This document shows, piece by piece, positions 34,831 to 46,014 of a DNA stretch of 64,000 nucleotides. The notes under the pieces were generated by a model. The model was not told the origin of the DNA. It saw only the letters and a program-made list of their open reading frames with translations, and did not search any database. The stretch is from Corbicula japonica (taxonomy: Eukaryota; Mollusca; Bivalvia; Venerida; Cyrenidae). The translations under genes and the position numbers were made by a program. Within the stretch, counting starts at the first letter, position 1. Every line of letters starts with the position of its first letter. The stretch is taken from contig JAZAYU010000002.1 in NCBI GenBank assembly GCA_038501625.1, positions 17,722,053-17,786,052 of the forward strand, given 5' to 3'.

Positions 34831-36190
34831 GTTAAATCTGTTCCACCTGTGTCCTGTCTGACACTGAATGGTTGTAATGTAAATGATGTTGATTGATTCT
34901 TAAAGTGCGTGGTAACATTTGTGTCGTCCTTTCGAAGAAATGGCAATTTAGTGTCCAAAATGTCCATCAGTCCTGTCCTTCATGAAAACTTTAAAATTAT
35001 ATTACTTATGATGTACGCATCATGATGATGTCAAAATCTTTAGGTCAATGTCACATTTGGCAAAGTTATGCCCCTTTTAATACATAAATTTTGTCATGAA
35101 AAGTTATAGTTGGCTATAAATGTGCTGTTTCTTTATATTTCTATATCAGACTTTCAAATCATATTGCTTGTAACAATAGGGTCATGATAGTAATAAAAAT
35201 AAATAAAAATGATAAAACATGTAAGACTATTTATAAACTTGAAGCATATTGTTTAAAGATTCTGTTTAAGCTTTGATAAACAAGTGTCACTCTCTTCTTT
35301 ATAACCGTGCTGACATTATCCTACTTGTCATTATCTCGGTCCTTTGTGGTGAACTTCATCCCGTTGTGGTGAACTTCATCTTGTTGTGGTGAACTTGTTC
35401 CCTTTGTGGTGAAATTCATCCCATTATGGTAGGTCAGGGAAGCTCTGGCATAACCACTGTATCCACTGACTTCTGGTCTATAGAGATCACTTTCTGAATT
35501 CACCTTAAAATGGCTGTACTTGGCATATGTATTTCCATAATTGATAATATCTTCTCACTAAAAACACCAATGTAAATCTATAATTATATTTTTTTGTTGA
35601 ATTAATCATGGAATATGCATGAGTTTGAAATTTCCACTATTGTTTAGTAGTTGTTACACATGAATCACATTTTTGCAGGAATTTTTTGTGTGAAAATTCC
35701 ATGACTGTATGGCTGTGTAGACCCTTTGTGGCCTTTTTGAAGAGATGGGGATACACAGGGTTGGCTTTGTCTATTGGTCTGTACATCATGATAACCTTAA
35801 AATTATATCGCTTAATTTAAACATCATAATGATGCCAGAATCATTAGATCAAGGTCACATTTGACTTAGTTATGCCCCTTTTTTAAAAAAAGGTTTTGTC
35901 ATGAAAATTTAACATTGGCTATAACTTTGCCTACCATTTCTTGATATTTCTTGTCATATCAATCATATTGTTTGTAACAATAGGGTTTTGATTGCTATAA
36001 AAATAAGTAAAAGATGATAAAACATATAAAATTACTTTATAAACTTTAAGCCTGTTGTCTTGTGATTCTGTAAAGGCATTGAGAAATATGTGTAACTCTC
36101 TTCTTTATAATATTGCTGACATATTCCCACTTGTCATTATCTCGGTCTTTTGTGGTGAATGTCATCCCGTTGTGGTGAACTTCATCCTGT
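34721..36190. repeat. duplicated block, copy 1 (copy 2 at about 38255-39725)
   Basis: About 1.47 kb matches 38255-39725 with only scattered single-base differences (offset 3535-3536). The block includes FReD copies and flanking repeats. Confidence 0.88.
35327..35560 (-). pseudogene. FReD exon copy 4 with a 60-bp internal expansion
   Basis: The frame is open: SESDLYRPEVSGYSGYARAS, then LTYHNGMNFTT, about 20 extra residues, and [11 protein letters not shown]. Three extra 20-bp units add 60 bases and so restore the frame. Confidence 0.6.
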
Positions 36191-36345
36191 TGTGATAGGT
36201 CAGAGAATCTCCGGTGTCAGCACTGTATCCACTCACTTCTAATCTATATATTTCACTCTCTGAATTTACTTTAAAATGATTGTACTTTGCATATGCTGTG
36301 TATTTCCCTAATTGATAATATCTTACAGTTTCTATTAAAACCACA
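36131..36345 (-). pseudogene. FReD exon copy 5, open frame
   Basis: Reads YTAYAKYNHFKVNSESEIYR, then [20 protein letters not shown] and KFTT. The frame breaks at the 20-bp repeat junction near 36180. Upstream (coding sense) is an acceptor-like ttttaatag. Confidence 0.6.
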
Positions 36346-36911
36346 AATGTAAATCTATAATTATAATGCCTTTTTTTGTTAAATTTGTCATGGAATATGC
36401 ATGGGTGTGAAATTTCGACTGTTCTTTTTTGATAGTTCTTACATGATGTCACATTTTTGCAGGAATGTTTTGAGAAAATTCCATGACTGTATAGCTGTGT
36501 AGACCCTTTCAAAAAAATGGTGATACATAGTGACAGCTTTGTCTGTCCATCAAGAAAACTTTAAAATTATATTTCTTATGACTTAAACATTATGATGATG
36601 CCAAAATCTTTAGGTCAGTGTCACATTTGACTAAGTTATGCCCCCTTTTAAACAAAGATTTTTTCATGAAAATTAAATATTGATTGTAACTTTGCCATTT
36701 CTTAATATTTCTTTAAAAAAAAACACCTTCAAATCATATTGCTTGTGACAATAGGGTCGTGATATTAATAAAAATAAAAATGATAAAACATATAAAAATA
36801 CTTTATAAACTTTAAGCCTATTGTCTTGTGATTCTGTAAAGGCATTGAGAAATATGTGTAACTCTCCTCTTTATAACATTGCTGACATATTCCCACTTGT
36901 CATTATCTCGG

Positions 36912-37411
36912 NNNNNNNNNNNNNNNNNNNNNNNNNNNNNNNNNNNNNNNNNNNNNNNNNNNNNNNNNNNNNNNNNNNNNNNNNNNNNNNNNNNNNNNNN
37001 NNNNNNNNNNNNNNNNNNNNNNNNNNNNNNNNNNNNNNNNNNNNNNNNNNNNNNNNNNNNNNNNNNNNNNNNNNNNNNNNNNNNNNNNNNNNNNNNNNNN
37101 NNNNNNNNNNNNNNNNNNNNNNNNNNNNNNNNNNNNNNNNNNNNNNNNNNNNNNNNNNNNNNNNNNNNNNNNNNNNNNNNNNNNNNNNNNNNNNNNNNNN
37201 NNNNNNNNNNNNNNNNNNNNNNNNNNNNNNNNNNNNNNNNNNNNNNNNNNNNNNNNNNNNNNNNNNNNNNNNNNNNNNNNNNNNNNNNNNNNNNNNNNNN
37301 NNNNNNNNNNNNNNNNNNNNNNNNNNNNNNNNNNNNNNNNNNNNNNNNNNNNNNNNNNNNNNNNNNNNNNNNNNNNNNNNNNNNNNNNNNNNNNNNNNNN
37401 NNNNNNNNNNN
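36912..37411. other. assembly gap of exactly 500 N
   Basis: All N. The round length suggests a placeholder of unknown true size. The gap begins and ends in the same FReD-exon text (ctcgg), so a tandem repeat has probably broken the assembly. Confidence 0.98.
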
Positions 37412-37660
37412 CTCGGTCTTTTGTGGTGAATGTCATCCCGTTGTGGTGAACTTCATCCTGTTGTGGTGAACTTCATCCTGTTGTGGTGAACTTCATCCTG
37501 TTGTGATAGGTCAGAGAATCTCCGGTGTCAGCACTGTATCCACTCACTTCCAATCTATATAGTTCACTCTCTGAATTTACTTTAAAATGGCTGTACCTGG
37601 CATATGCTGTGTATTTCCATAATTGATAATATCTTACAGTTTCTATTAAAAACACAAATG
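37412..37660 (-). pseudogene. FReD exon copy 6
   Basis: The 3' part has three 20-bp units; the 5' part reads [20 protein letters not shown] and [20 protein letters not shown]. Nearly identical to 39678-39925. Confidence 0.6.
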
Positions 37661-37675
37661 TAAATCTATAATTAT

Positions 37676-38365
37676 AATGCTTTTTTGTGGTGAACTTCAT
37701 CCCACTGTTATAGGTCAAAGAATCTTTGGCGTCACCACTGTATCCACTGACTTCCAGTCTATAGAGTTCACTTTCTGAATTCACTTGTCATTATCCCTGT
37801 CCTTTGTGGTGAGCTTCATCCCGTTGTGATAGGGTCAGAGAATCTCCGGCGTCACCACTGTATCCACTGACTTCCAGTCTATAGAGTTCACTTTCTGAAT
37901 TCACTTGTCATTATCCCTGTCCTTTGTGGTGAGCTTCATCCCGTTGTGATAGGGTCAGAGAATCTCCGGCGTCACCACTGTATCCACTGACTTCCAGTCT
38001 ATAGAGTTCACTTTCTGAATTCACTTGTCATTATCCCTGTCCTTTGTGGTGAGCTTCATCCCGTTGTGATAGGGTCAGAGAATCTCCGGCGTCACCACTG
38101 TATCCACTGACTTCCAGTCTATAGAGTTCACTTTCTGAATTCACTTGTCATTATCCCTGTCCTTTGTGGTGAGCTTCATCCCGTTGTGATAGGGTCAGAG
38201 AATCTCCGGCGTCACCACTGTATCCACTGACTTCCAGTCTATAGAGTTCACTTTCTGAATTCACTTGTCATTATCCCTGTCCTTTGTGGTGAGCTTCATC
38301 CCGTTGTGATAGGGTCAGAGAATCTCCGGCGTCACCACTGTATTCACTGACTTCCAGTCTATTTA
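37676..38365 (-). repeat. 120-bp tandem array derived from the FReD exon
   Basis: At least five consecutive 120-bp units that look identical, phased at about 37782, 37902, 38022, 38142 and 38262. Each unit corresponds to 40 residues from NSESELYRLEVSGYSGD to DRDND. An extra C in each (tctctgaccctatc) shifts the frame, so the array cannot encode a multi-repeat protein as it stands. Confidence 0.9.
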
Positions 38366-38861
38366 GTTAAATCTGTTCCACCTGTGTCCTGTCTGACACT
38401 GAATGGTTGTAATGTAAATGATGTTGATTGATTCTTGAAGTGCGTGGTAACATTTGTGTTGTCCTTTCGAAGAACTGGCAATTTAGGGTCCGAAATGTCC
38501 ATCAGTCCTGTCCTTCATGAAAACTTTAAAATTATATTACTTATGATGTACGCATCATGATGATGTCAAAATCTTTAGGTCAATGTCACATTTGGCAAAG
38601 TTATGCCCCTTTTAATACATAAATTTTGTCATGAAAAGTTATAGTTGGCTATAAATGTGCTGTTTCTTTATATTTCTATATCAGACTTTCAAATTATATT
38701 GCTTGTAACAATAGGGTCATGATAGTAATAAAAATAAATAAAAATGATAAAACATGTAAGACTATTTATAAACTTGAAGCATATTGTTTAAAGATTCTGT
38801 TTAAGCTTTGATAAACAAGTGTCACTCTCTTCTTTATAACCGTGCTGACATTATCCTACTT

Positions 38862-39100
38862 GTCATTATCTCGGTCCTTTGTGGTGAACTTCATCCCGTT
38901 GTGGTGAACTTCATCTTGTTGTGGTGAACTTGTTCCCTTTGTGGTGAAATTCATCCCATTATGGTAGGTCAGGGAAGCTCTGGCATAACCACTGTATCCA
39001 CTGACTTCTGGTCTATAGAGATCACTTTCTGAATTCACCTTAAAATGGCTGTACTTGGCATATGTATTTCCATAATTGATAATATCTTCTCACTAAAAAC
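38862..39100 (-). pseudogene. FReD exon copy 7 (duplicate of copy 4)
   Basis: Same open frame as 35327-35560, with the identical 60-bp expansion, offset by about 3535 bases. Confidence 0.6.
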
Positions 39101-39666
39101 ACCAAAGATGTAAATCTATAATTATATTTTTTTGTTGAATTAATCATGGAATATGCATGAGTTTGAAATTTCCACTATTGTTTAGTAGTTGTTACACATG
39201 AATCACATTTTTGCAGGAATTTTTTGTGTGAAAATTCCATGACTGTATGGCTGTGTAGACCCTTTGTGGCCTTTTTGAAGAGATGGGGATACACAGGGTT
39301 GGCTTTGTCTATTGGTCTGTACATCATGATAACCTTAAAATTATATCGCTTAATTTAAACATCATAATGATGCCAGAATCATTAGATCAAGGTCACATTT
39401 GACTTAGTTATGCCCCTTTTTAAAAAAAGGTTTTGTCATGAAAATTTAACATTGGCTATAACTTTGCCTACCATTTCTTGATATTTCTTGTCATATCAAT
39501 CATATTGTTTGTAACAAAAGGGTTTTGATTGCTATAAAAATAAGTAAAAGATGATAAAACATATAAAATTACTTTATAAACTTTAAGCCTGTTGTCTTGT
39601 GATTCTGTAAAGGCATTGAGAAATATGTGTAACTCTCTTCTTTATAATATTGCTGACATATTCCCA

Positions 39667-39930
39667 CTTGTCATTATCTCGGTCTTTTGTGGTGAATGTC
39701 ATCCCGTTGTGGTGAACTTCATCCTGTTGTGGTGAACTTCATCCTGTTGTGGTGAACTTCATCCTGTTGTGATAGGTCAGAGAATCTCCGGTGTCAGCAC
39801 TGTATCCACTCACTTCCAATCTATATAGTTCACTCTCTGAATTTACTTTAAAATGGCTGTACCTGGCATATGCTGTGTATTTCCATAATTGATAATATCT
39901 TACAGTTTCTATTAAAAACACAAATGTAAA
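39667..39930 (-). pseudogene. FReD exon copy 8
   Basis: Matches copy 6 in order and detail, including three 20-bp units and the NSESELYRLEVSGYSADTGD segment. Confidence 0.6.
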
Positions 39931-39945
39931 TCTATAATTATAATG

Positions 39946-40378
39946 CTTTTTTGTGGTGAACTTCATCCCACTGTTATAGGTCAAAGAATCTTTGGCGTCA
40001 CCACTGTATCCACTGACTTCCAGTCTATAGAGTTCACTTTCTGAATTCACTTGTCATTATCCCTGTCCTTTGTGGTGAGCTTCATCCCGTTGTGATAGGG
40101 TCAGAGAATCTCCGGCGTCACCACTGTATCCACTGACTTCCAGTCTATAGAGTTCACTTTCTGAATTCACTTGTCATTATCCCTGTCCTTTGTGGTGAGC
40201 TTCATCCCGTTGTGATAGGGTCAGAGAATCTCCGGCGTCACCACTGTATCCACTGACTTCCAGTCTATAGAGTTCACTTTCTGAATTCACTTGTCATTAT
40301 CCCTGTCCTTTGTGGTGAGCTTCATCCCGTTGTGGTAGGTCAGAGAATCTCCGGCGTCACCACTGTATTTACTGTTAT
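39946..40378 (-). repeat. second 120-bp FReD-derived array
   Basis: Three 120-bp units of the same sequence as 37676-38365, ending at a variant unit near 40340. Confidence 0.88.
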
Positions 40379-40514
40379 TGACCCCTTAAATCTGTTCTAC
40401 TTGTATCCTATCTGACCCTTAATGATTGCAATGTGAATGATGTTCTTTGATTCTTGAAGTGTGTGGTAACATTTGTGTTACCCTTTCTAGGGGACCACTT
40501 TGTCCATTGGCCTG

Positions 40515-41150
40515 TCTGTATATTTCACTTTCTGAATTTACATTAAAATGGCTGTACTTGGCATATGCCGTCTATTTCCATAATTGATAATATCTTATGG
40601 TTTGTACTAAAAACACTAATATAACTCTATAATATTATTATGATATTTTTTTTTAATTTGTCTTGGAATATGCATGGTTTTGAAATTTCCACTATTGTTT
40701 GATACATATAGTTATTACACATGTCACATGTTCGCAGGATTTTTTTTAAAAAATTCCATGACTATACAGCTGTGTAGATCCATTGTTTCTCGTCGCCCTT
40801 TCGAAAAAAAGGTGATACTTAGGGACTGCTTTGTCCGTCAGTTTGCCGTCACATAACTTTAAAATTACATAGCTTATGACTTAAGCGTCACAACACGATA
40901 ATGATAACAACTTTAGGTCAAGGTCATATGTCACAAAGTTACGCCCTTTTTTAAAACAAAGATTTTATCATGAAATTTAACGGTAGCAATATATTTTACA
41001 TTTTTTAATCAAACTTTCAAATTATATAGCTTGTGAAAACTGGGCAGTGATGGGGTCAAGGTCACATTTGAAATAGTTAAGCCCCTTTCTGTACTTCTGA
41101 TATTTATTGCGACTTAGTACCCCAAGGTGACACAAATTGAACAACCATCT
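40515..41150. repeat. 5' half of a FReD exon copy plus its usual flanking repeat
   Basis: 40515-40610 matches the first half of the FReD exon (- strand). The following 500 bases repeat the 'aaggtcacatttgac...ttatgcccc' text that also flanks every other FReD copy (for example 33060, 35050, 35850, 36610, 38590, 39390). Confidence 0.6.
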
Positions 41151-41570
41151 TGTACCAGGCCTAGCAGGATGATATGTCTACAATTGTTGAGTTTGAGTCC
41201 AGTCTCGACTAGCACTCTAGGGTCAGACTTTAATAAAAACCATTAAGTAAAGTAATATTTAAATAATTATAAGTTAAAAGTCGCTATCGGAACTTTTAAA
41301 GCACAACTAAGCTGAAACCTCAAGTTGAGGTATTGTGATAAAGTTTATCTCGTGTCATCAGTATTTGTTCATTACAACATTTTGACGAATAATTAATCTT
41401 TAATCGGAATGCTAAAAATGCACTTTCTCAGAATGTTTATCAGTTGGTTTATTGGTCTGTTTGGCAAGTTTTAAGCTTTGTCATTGCCAAAGAAAATAGG
41501 TCAAATTAAGAGTTCGAGGCAGCTATTTTGAAGGTCTGATTTTCTTAAAACGTTTGTTATATTTGCCCAA

Positions 41571-41930
41571 GGTTATAAAACTGAGCATTGAAACCAGTCT
41601 CAAATCTCAAGGATCTGATTGGCTGAAATGGCGACCAGTCGCCATTTCAGCCAATCAGATCCTTGAGATTTGAGACTGGTTTCCAATCTCAGCTTTATAC
41701 CCTTCAGCCATTAACCCTTTACTCCATAGGATAAGGTTGTTACTCATGGGCAAAGTGTAGAGCCAGATCAGCCAGAACATCTGTGCCATTTGATCAGGAT
41801 CTACACTGTTTTCTGTGTAATTCGTTAGGTTATTTTTGACCAAGAAGGGAACATTGTGGATCATGATCAGAAGGCACATCATGACTGATCTTGATCTTCA
41901 CTGGTCACACACTGATAAAATACATACCGT
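41571..41930. repeat. MITE-B next to MITE-A
   Basis: MITE-B at 41571-41705 abuts a MITE-A copy at about 41711-41930. The perfect poly-C run at about 41971-41990 follows. Confidence 0.75.
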
Positions 41931-42478
41931 CATTGTTCGAATATAAGCCGCAATCATGTATAAGCTGCACACCCCCCCCCCCCCCCCCCCCAAACCTGAT
42001 GGAACAGATGATAATGGCTTAATGCAATGTATAAGCAACCAAACCTGTGTATTAGCTGCACCCCCAACTTTTTACTGCCAAATTCTGGAAAAAAAGGTGC
42101 GGCTTATATTCAGACAATTACTGTAATTATACTTCCCTCTCTTAATACTATAATTATTTTGTTGGCACTATCCTTTAAGATTATTTAAAATAATAATTTA
42201 TTTCATATATACATGTATCAAGTTCAGGGTAAGTAAAATCATAGAAGCTTATCAATGTTAACTGTATTCATTGAGTTAAGAGTTAAAATATTAATATTGA
42301 TTAGATCATGCATGTTTAAAATTAGATCTTCTCTGGTCAAAAACTAGGTCACTAAGTCAAATTAAACAAAAACCTTGTTAACACAACAGCTGTTTAGATA
42401 TAACAAAACTTGTAATGAACTTTTATTTTGAAGACACTGTAAAAAACTAGGTCATTTCAGAGAAAAACTGTTGATTAA

Positions 42479-42760
42479 AACCTTTACTCCATTTATACAA
42501 GTTTTACTAAATTTGCGAACAAGATCTGTGCCATCTGATCTGGATCTACAGCTGGCTTTAAGATTCTTCTGTGCCCAAGGTTATAAATCTGAGCATGGAA
42601 ACCAGTCTCAAATCTCAAGCATCTGATTGGCTGAAATGGCGACTGGTCGCCATTTCAGCCAATCAGATGCTTGAGATTTGAGACTGGTTTCCAATCTCAG
42701 CTTTATAACCTTCAGCCCAGGTTATGTCTGACATGATAAAACACATATTGTATGGAGCAA
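42479..42760. repeat. MITE-A split by MITE-B (42573-42717)
   Basis: MITE-B arms are almost perfectly complementary. The MITE-A flanks are shortened but recognisable (CCTTTACTCCATTTATAC; GGAGCAAAGAGG). Confidence 0.7.
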
Positions 42761-43077
42761 AGAGGTTGTGCATTTACCGGTAATGATAGGTTATGCCTCT
42801 TCTATAGTCAGGTGAGCGATATTTAATAAGGTCCTGTTGAGCCTTCTTTTTTTCTATGAATTTTGTTTTTGTTCTTTTTCAGAAGACATTGTTTAATAAG
42901 GGCCATCTTAAATGCCATAACATTTTAACTGCCATAAGGCCATATTGTGCATTGCTCGTTAATAACTAATACTTCAAGCAATAATTATTGATGCAGTATT
43001 TTAACACCATGTTCCACATCAGCTGTGATAATTGTTTATTTGTTGATACAATGTACAGAACCCAGCACAAGCTGGGC

Positions 43078-43220
43078 TCAAGATCATAAAACTAAATCAG
43101 GAGATCAGTCTCAAATCTCAAGAATCTGATTGGCTGAAATGGCGACTGGTCGCCATTTCAGCCAATCAGATTCTTGAGATTTGAGACTGATCTCCTGATT
43201 TAGTTTTATGATCTTGGACA
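43078..43220. repeat. MITE-B, near-perfect foldback
   Basis: 143 bp; both arms complementary with one or two mismatches around a GGCGACTGGTCGCC centre. Confidence 0.85.
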
Positions 43221-43484
43221 TTGGTTGCAAGCTAATATGCGGTACTCATTTTCCTTTGTTATGGTTTGTTTTCAGAGATTGTATCATTTAAAACTCTTAT
43301 TTATTGTTGTGTATATCTTGAGATATCATTAATAAACAATAAATAGATATCAAATAGTTTTAATAAATATTGTTAGATGTATCCCTTATGGTTTTACTAT
43401 GCCCATATGATTAAAATTTATCCTATCAAGAAAAAAATTATAGGTCTTGCCAAGAATATAAAAAGGTTACAAATCACGGGTCAA

Positions 43485-43800
43485 AAGATCAAAAGGTCAA
43501 TAGATCAGAAGAGCAATAGATCAGAAGGTCAAAGATCAATAGATCAGAAGATCAAAAGTCAAAGATCAGAAGAAAGGTCAATAGATCAAAAGGTCGAAGA
43601 TCGATAGATCAGCAGATCAAAAGGTCAAAGATCAAAAACCAGAAGAAGAAAGATCAGAAAATCAAAAGGTGATCAGAAGATCAAAATATCAATAGATCAG
43701 AAGATCCCAAGGTCAAAGATTAGAAGATCGATAGATTAATCAATAGATCAAAGCTCATGTCAAAGATCTTGAGGTCAAAAGTTCAAGGATGTTAAACAAT
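43485..43800. repeat. purine-rich low-complexity tract (AGATCA/GGTCAA)
   Basis: About 300 bases of irregular 'agatcagaaggtcaa' units. Open reading frames across it are artefacts. Confidence 0.9.
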
Positions 43801-43945
43801 CAAAGAGTTGTTAGTAATAGTTTTCCTAACAATTTTCTTAATGGGCTCAAGGGAAATCACTCCTAGGACATCCTAAACTCACAATAGTAATTTCCCCTTT
43901 TAGTAACCAGATGATACCAAAAGATGAGGTGTCGCTGTATTTACT

Positions 43946-44088
43946 GTAGAACAGTTGCTCGCTTTCTTTTGGTATATATATTCAAGTAAAATATTAATAG
44001 AATAATTCAAGAACTATAGAACAGTTGCTGGCTTTCTTTTGGTATATACATTCAAGTAAAATACTAATAGATTAATTCAAGAACTAAT
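43946..44088. repeat. two-copy ~71-bp tandem repeat
   Basis: The text 'tagaacagttgctcgctttc ... aattcaagaacta' is repeated once with four or five changes. Confidence 0.8.
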
Positions 44089-44209
44089 CAATTTTTCCTC
44101 AATTTATTATGAGCGGCATAGTAATTTATGCAAACACAAGTCGTAAATCTGTGTCAGATATACAGCAACATTTACACATCATTAATCCTGAAAACTACAT
44201 GAACAGCTT

Positions 44210-44592
44210 GACTATTTGCTCCATATATGCATTTTATCACATATGTGAACAGTGTAGCTCCAGATCAGCACAGCATATCTGGCCCCAAGGTTATAAAACT
44301 GAGCATGGAAACCAGTCTCAAATCTCAAGCATCTGATTGACTGAAATGTCGACTGGTCGCCATTTCAGCCAATCGGATTCTTGAGATTTGAGACTGGTTT
44401 CCAATCTCAGCTTTATAACCTTCAGCCCTGTGCCATACGGTTAGAAGCAATACTGTTTGCTTCTCGATTAGAAATAACTTAATAAATCAAAACAAATCAG
44501 TTCAGATCCTGATCTGATGTCACAGATGTGCTGATCTAGATCTATACTGTTAACACATTGGATAACAGCCATATCCCATGGAGTAAAGGGTT
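44210..44592. repeat. MITE-A split by MITE-B (44284-44428)
   Basis: The outer element ends GGAGTAAAGGGTTAA. The insertion is again in the first internal hairpin, after CCAGATCAGCACAGC. Confidence 0.75.
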
Positions 44593-45415
44593 AACTGAAA
44601 ATTCATGAAAACACTAAAATAGTAAGTTTGTTTTCATTTCTATAGCTGAAAATTTAATTTTTTTTCTAATTTTTTACAAAAAAAATTAAAATTATTTCAA
44701 AGGGACATTTTCTAAATAGTTTTCAACTGTTGTAAGGAATGAATTATCATAACATATAATCATCCTTGCACTCTATAGCTATAAAAAATAAGAAGTTACC
44801 AAGGAAAATAAATAAACCTATAAAATGTGTTTGTTCTGTATTTAAATGTTTTATACCTGAGCCCAAGACCATAACTCAAGATTTGAGACTGGTCTCCAAT
44901 CTCAGTGTTATGATCTTGGACCCTGTTATGTTATGCAAAGCTCTATTTCACAAAGGTTGTCAAAAATATAAATTCATGTATAAAGACGCTCATTTAAATT
45001 GAAATGCCTTCCAAATTTCAAGTGATATTTCAAGCAAAAAAGGCGAGTTGATGGGAATATTTCTAGACCTGACCCATTGTGATAAATCAAGGGTATGAGG
45101 GTTGTCAAATAAGTACCAGAAAGCCAAAACTAATTAAAATCAGCCGAAACAGAAGAAAAAGCTTTTGAGGATTTCACAGACAAGTCACAAAGAACTGTCT
45201 GAAAAGAAATTTTTACTCTCGATTTCATTGTTATAATTACCTGAAACTTAATAATATGTCGCATTATGACACATTGTTAATCTGATGTCTTTAAACTGAT
45301 GTTTTCTTGATAAATAAATGTTCTTACTATATACATTGTAGCCCCAAGAATCTTGAAATTTCAAAACCTAACAGAAGGGTTTCCAATTAACTGTAAGACA
45401 GACCCATATCATAAC

Positions 45416-45637
45416 TCTTTACTCCATGGGATATGGCTGTTATCCCATGACAAACAGTGTAGATCCAGATCAGCCGACACATCTGTGCCATCTGGTCAGT
45501 ATCTACGCTGTTCACTTTAGATTCATTCGATTATTTCTGATAAACAAGCAAACAATGTTGATCGTGATCAAATTGATTGAAGGTTCGTACACTGCTAACA
45601 CATGTGATAAAACCTGTATACATGGAGTAAAGGATTA
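45416..45637. repeat. MITE-A copy
   Basis: ACTCTTTACTCCATGG to ATGGAGTAAAGGATTAA, with one internal hairpin decayed. Nothing is recognised from 45640 to 46000. Confidence 0.65.
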
Positions 45638-46014
45638 AAAGGGGGAACATGTTTGAAATGAAATAAAAAACCTTTAATGAGCATAAAAAAATCCTAATGA
45701 CTTCTTTGACAACACCTATACCCTAAAAATCTTCTATTAACATTCAATTACACCACATTTCCCAAAATCAAACATGCTTAAACAAGAAAAAAACAACAAA
45801 AATGTACAACATCAGCACACTGACTTTGTAAGACAAAAATCAAAATGCCATTCAAACAAAGTTGGTAGGAAACAGTGTGTACACAATTGTAACTGGATTA
45901 GTGCATATTAAATATAAAGTTAAACATAAAATTATGAGGACAAAAAATTAAAGAATGTTTCAACATTTAAACTAGAAATTAATAAAATCAAATTTTTATA
46001 AGCTAAATTAATAG

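Noticed and set aside
36821..37469. Three long open frames of about 180-200 codons
   Set aside because: They run through the 500-N gap; the residues are unknown and the frames are meaningless.
37676..40378. Possible CRISPR-like array
   Set aside because: Units are contiguous 120-bp tandem repeats with no unique spacers, in a eukaryotic genome, and derive from a FReD exon.
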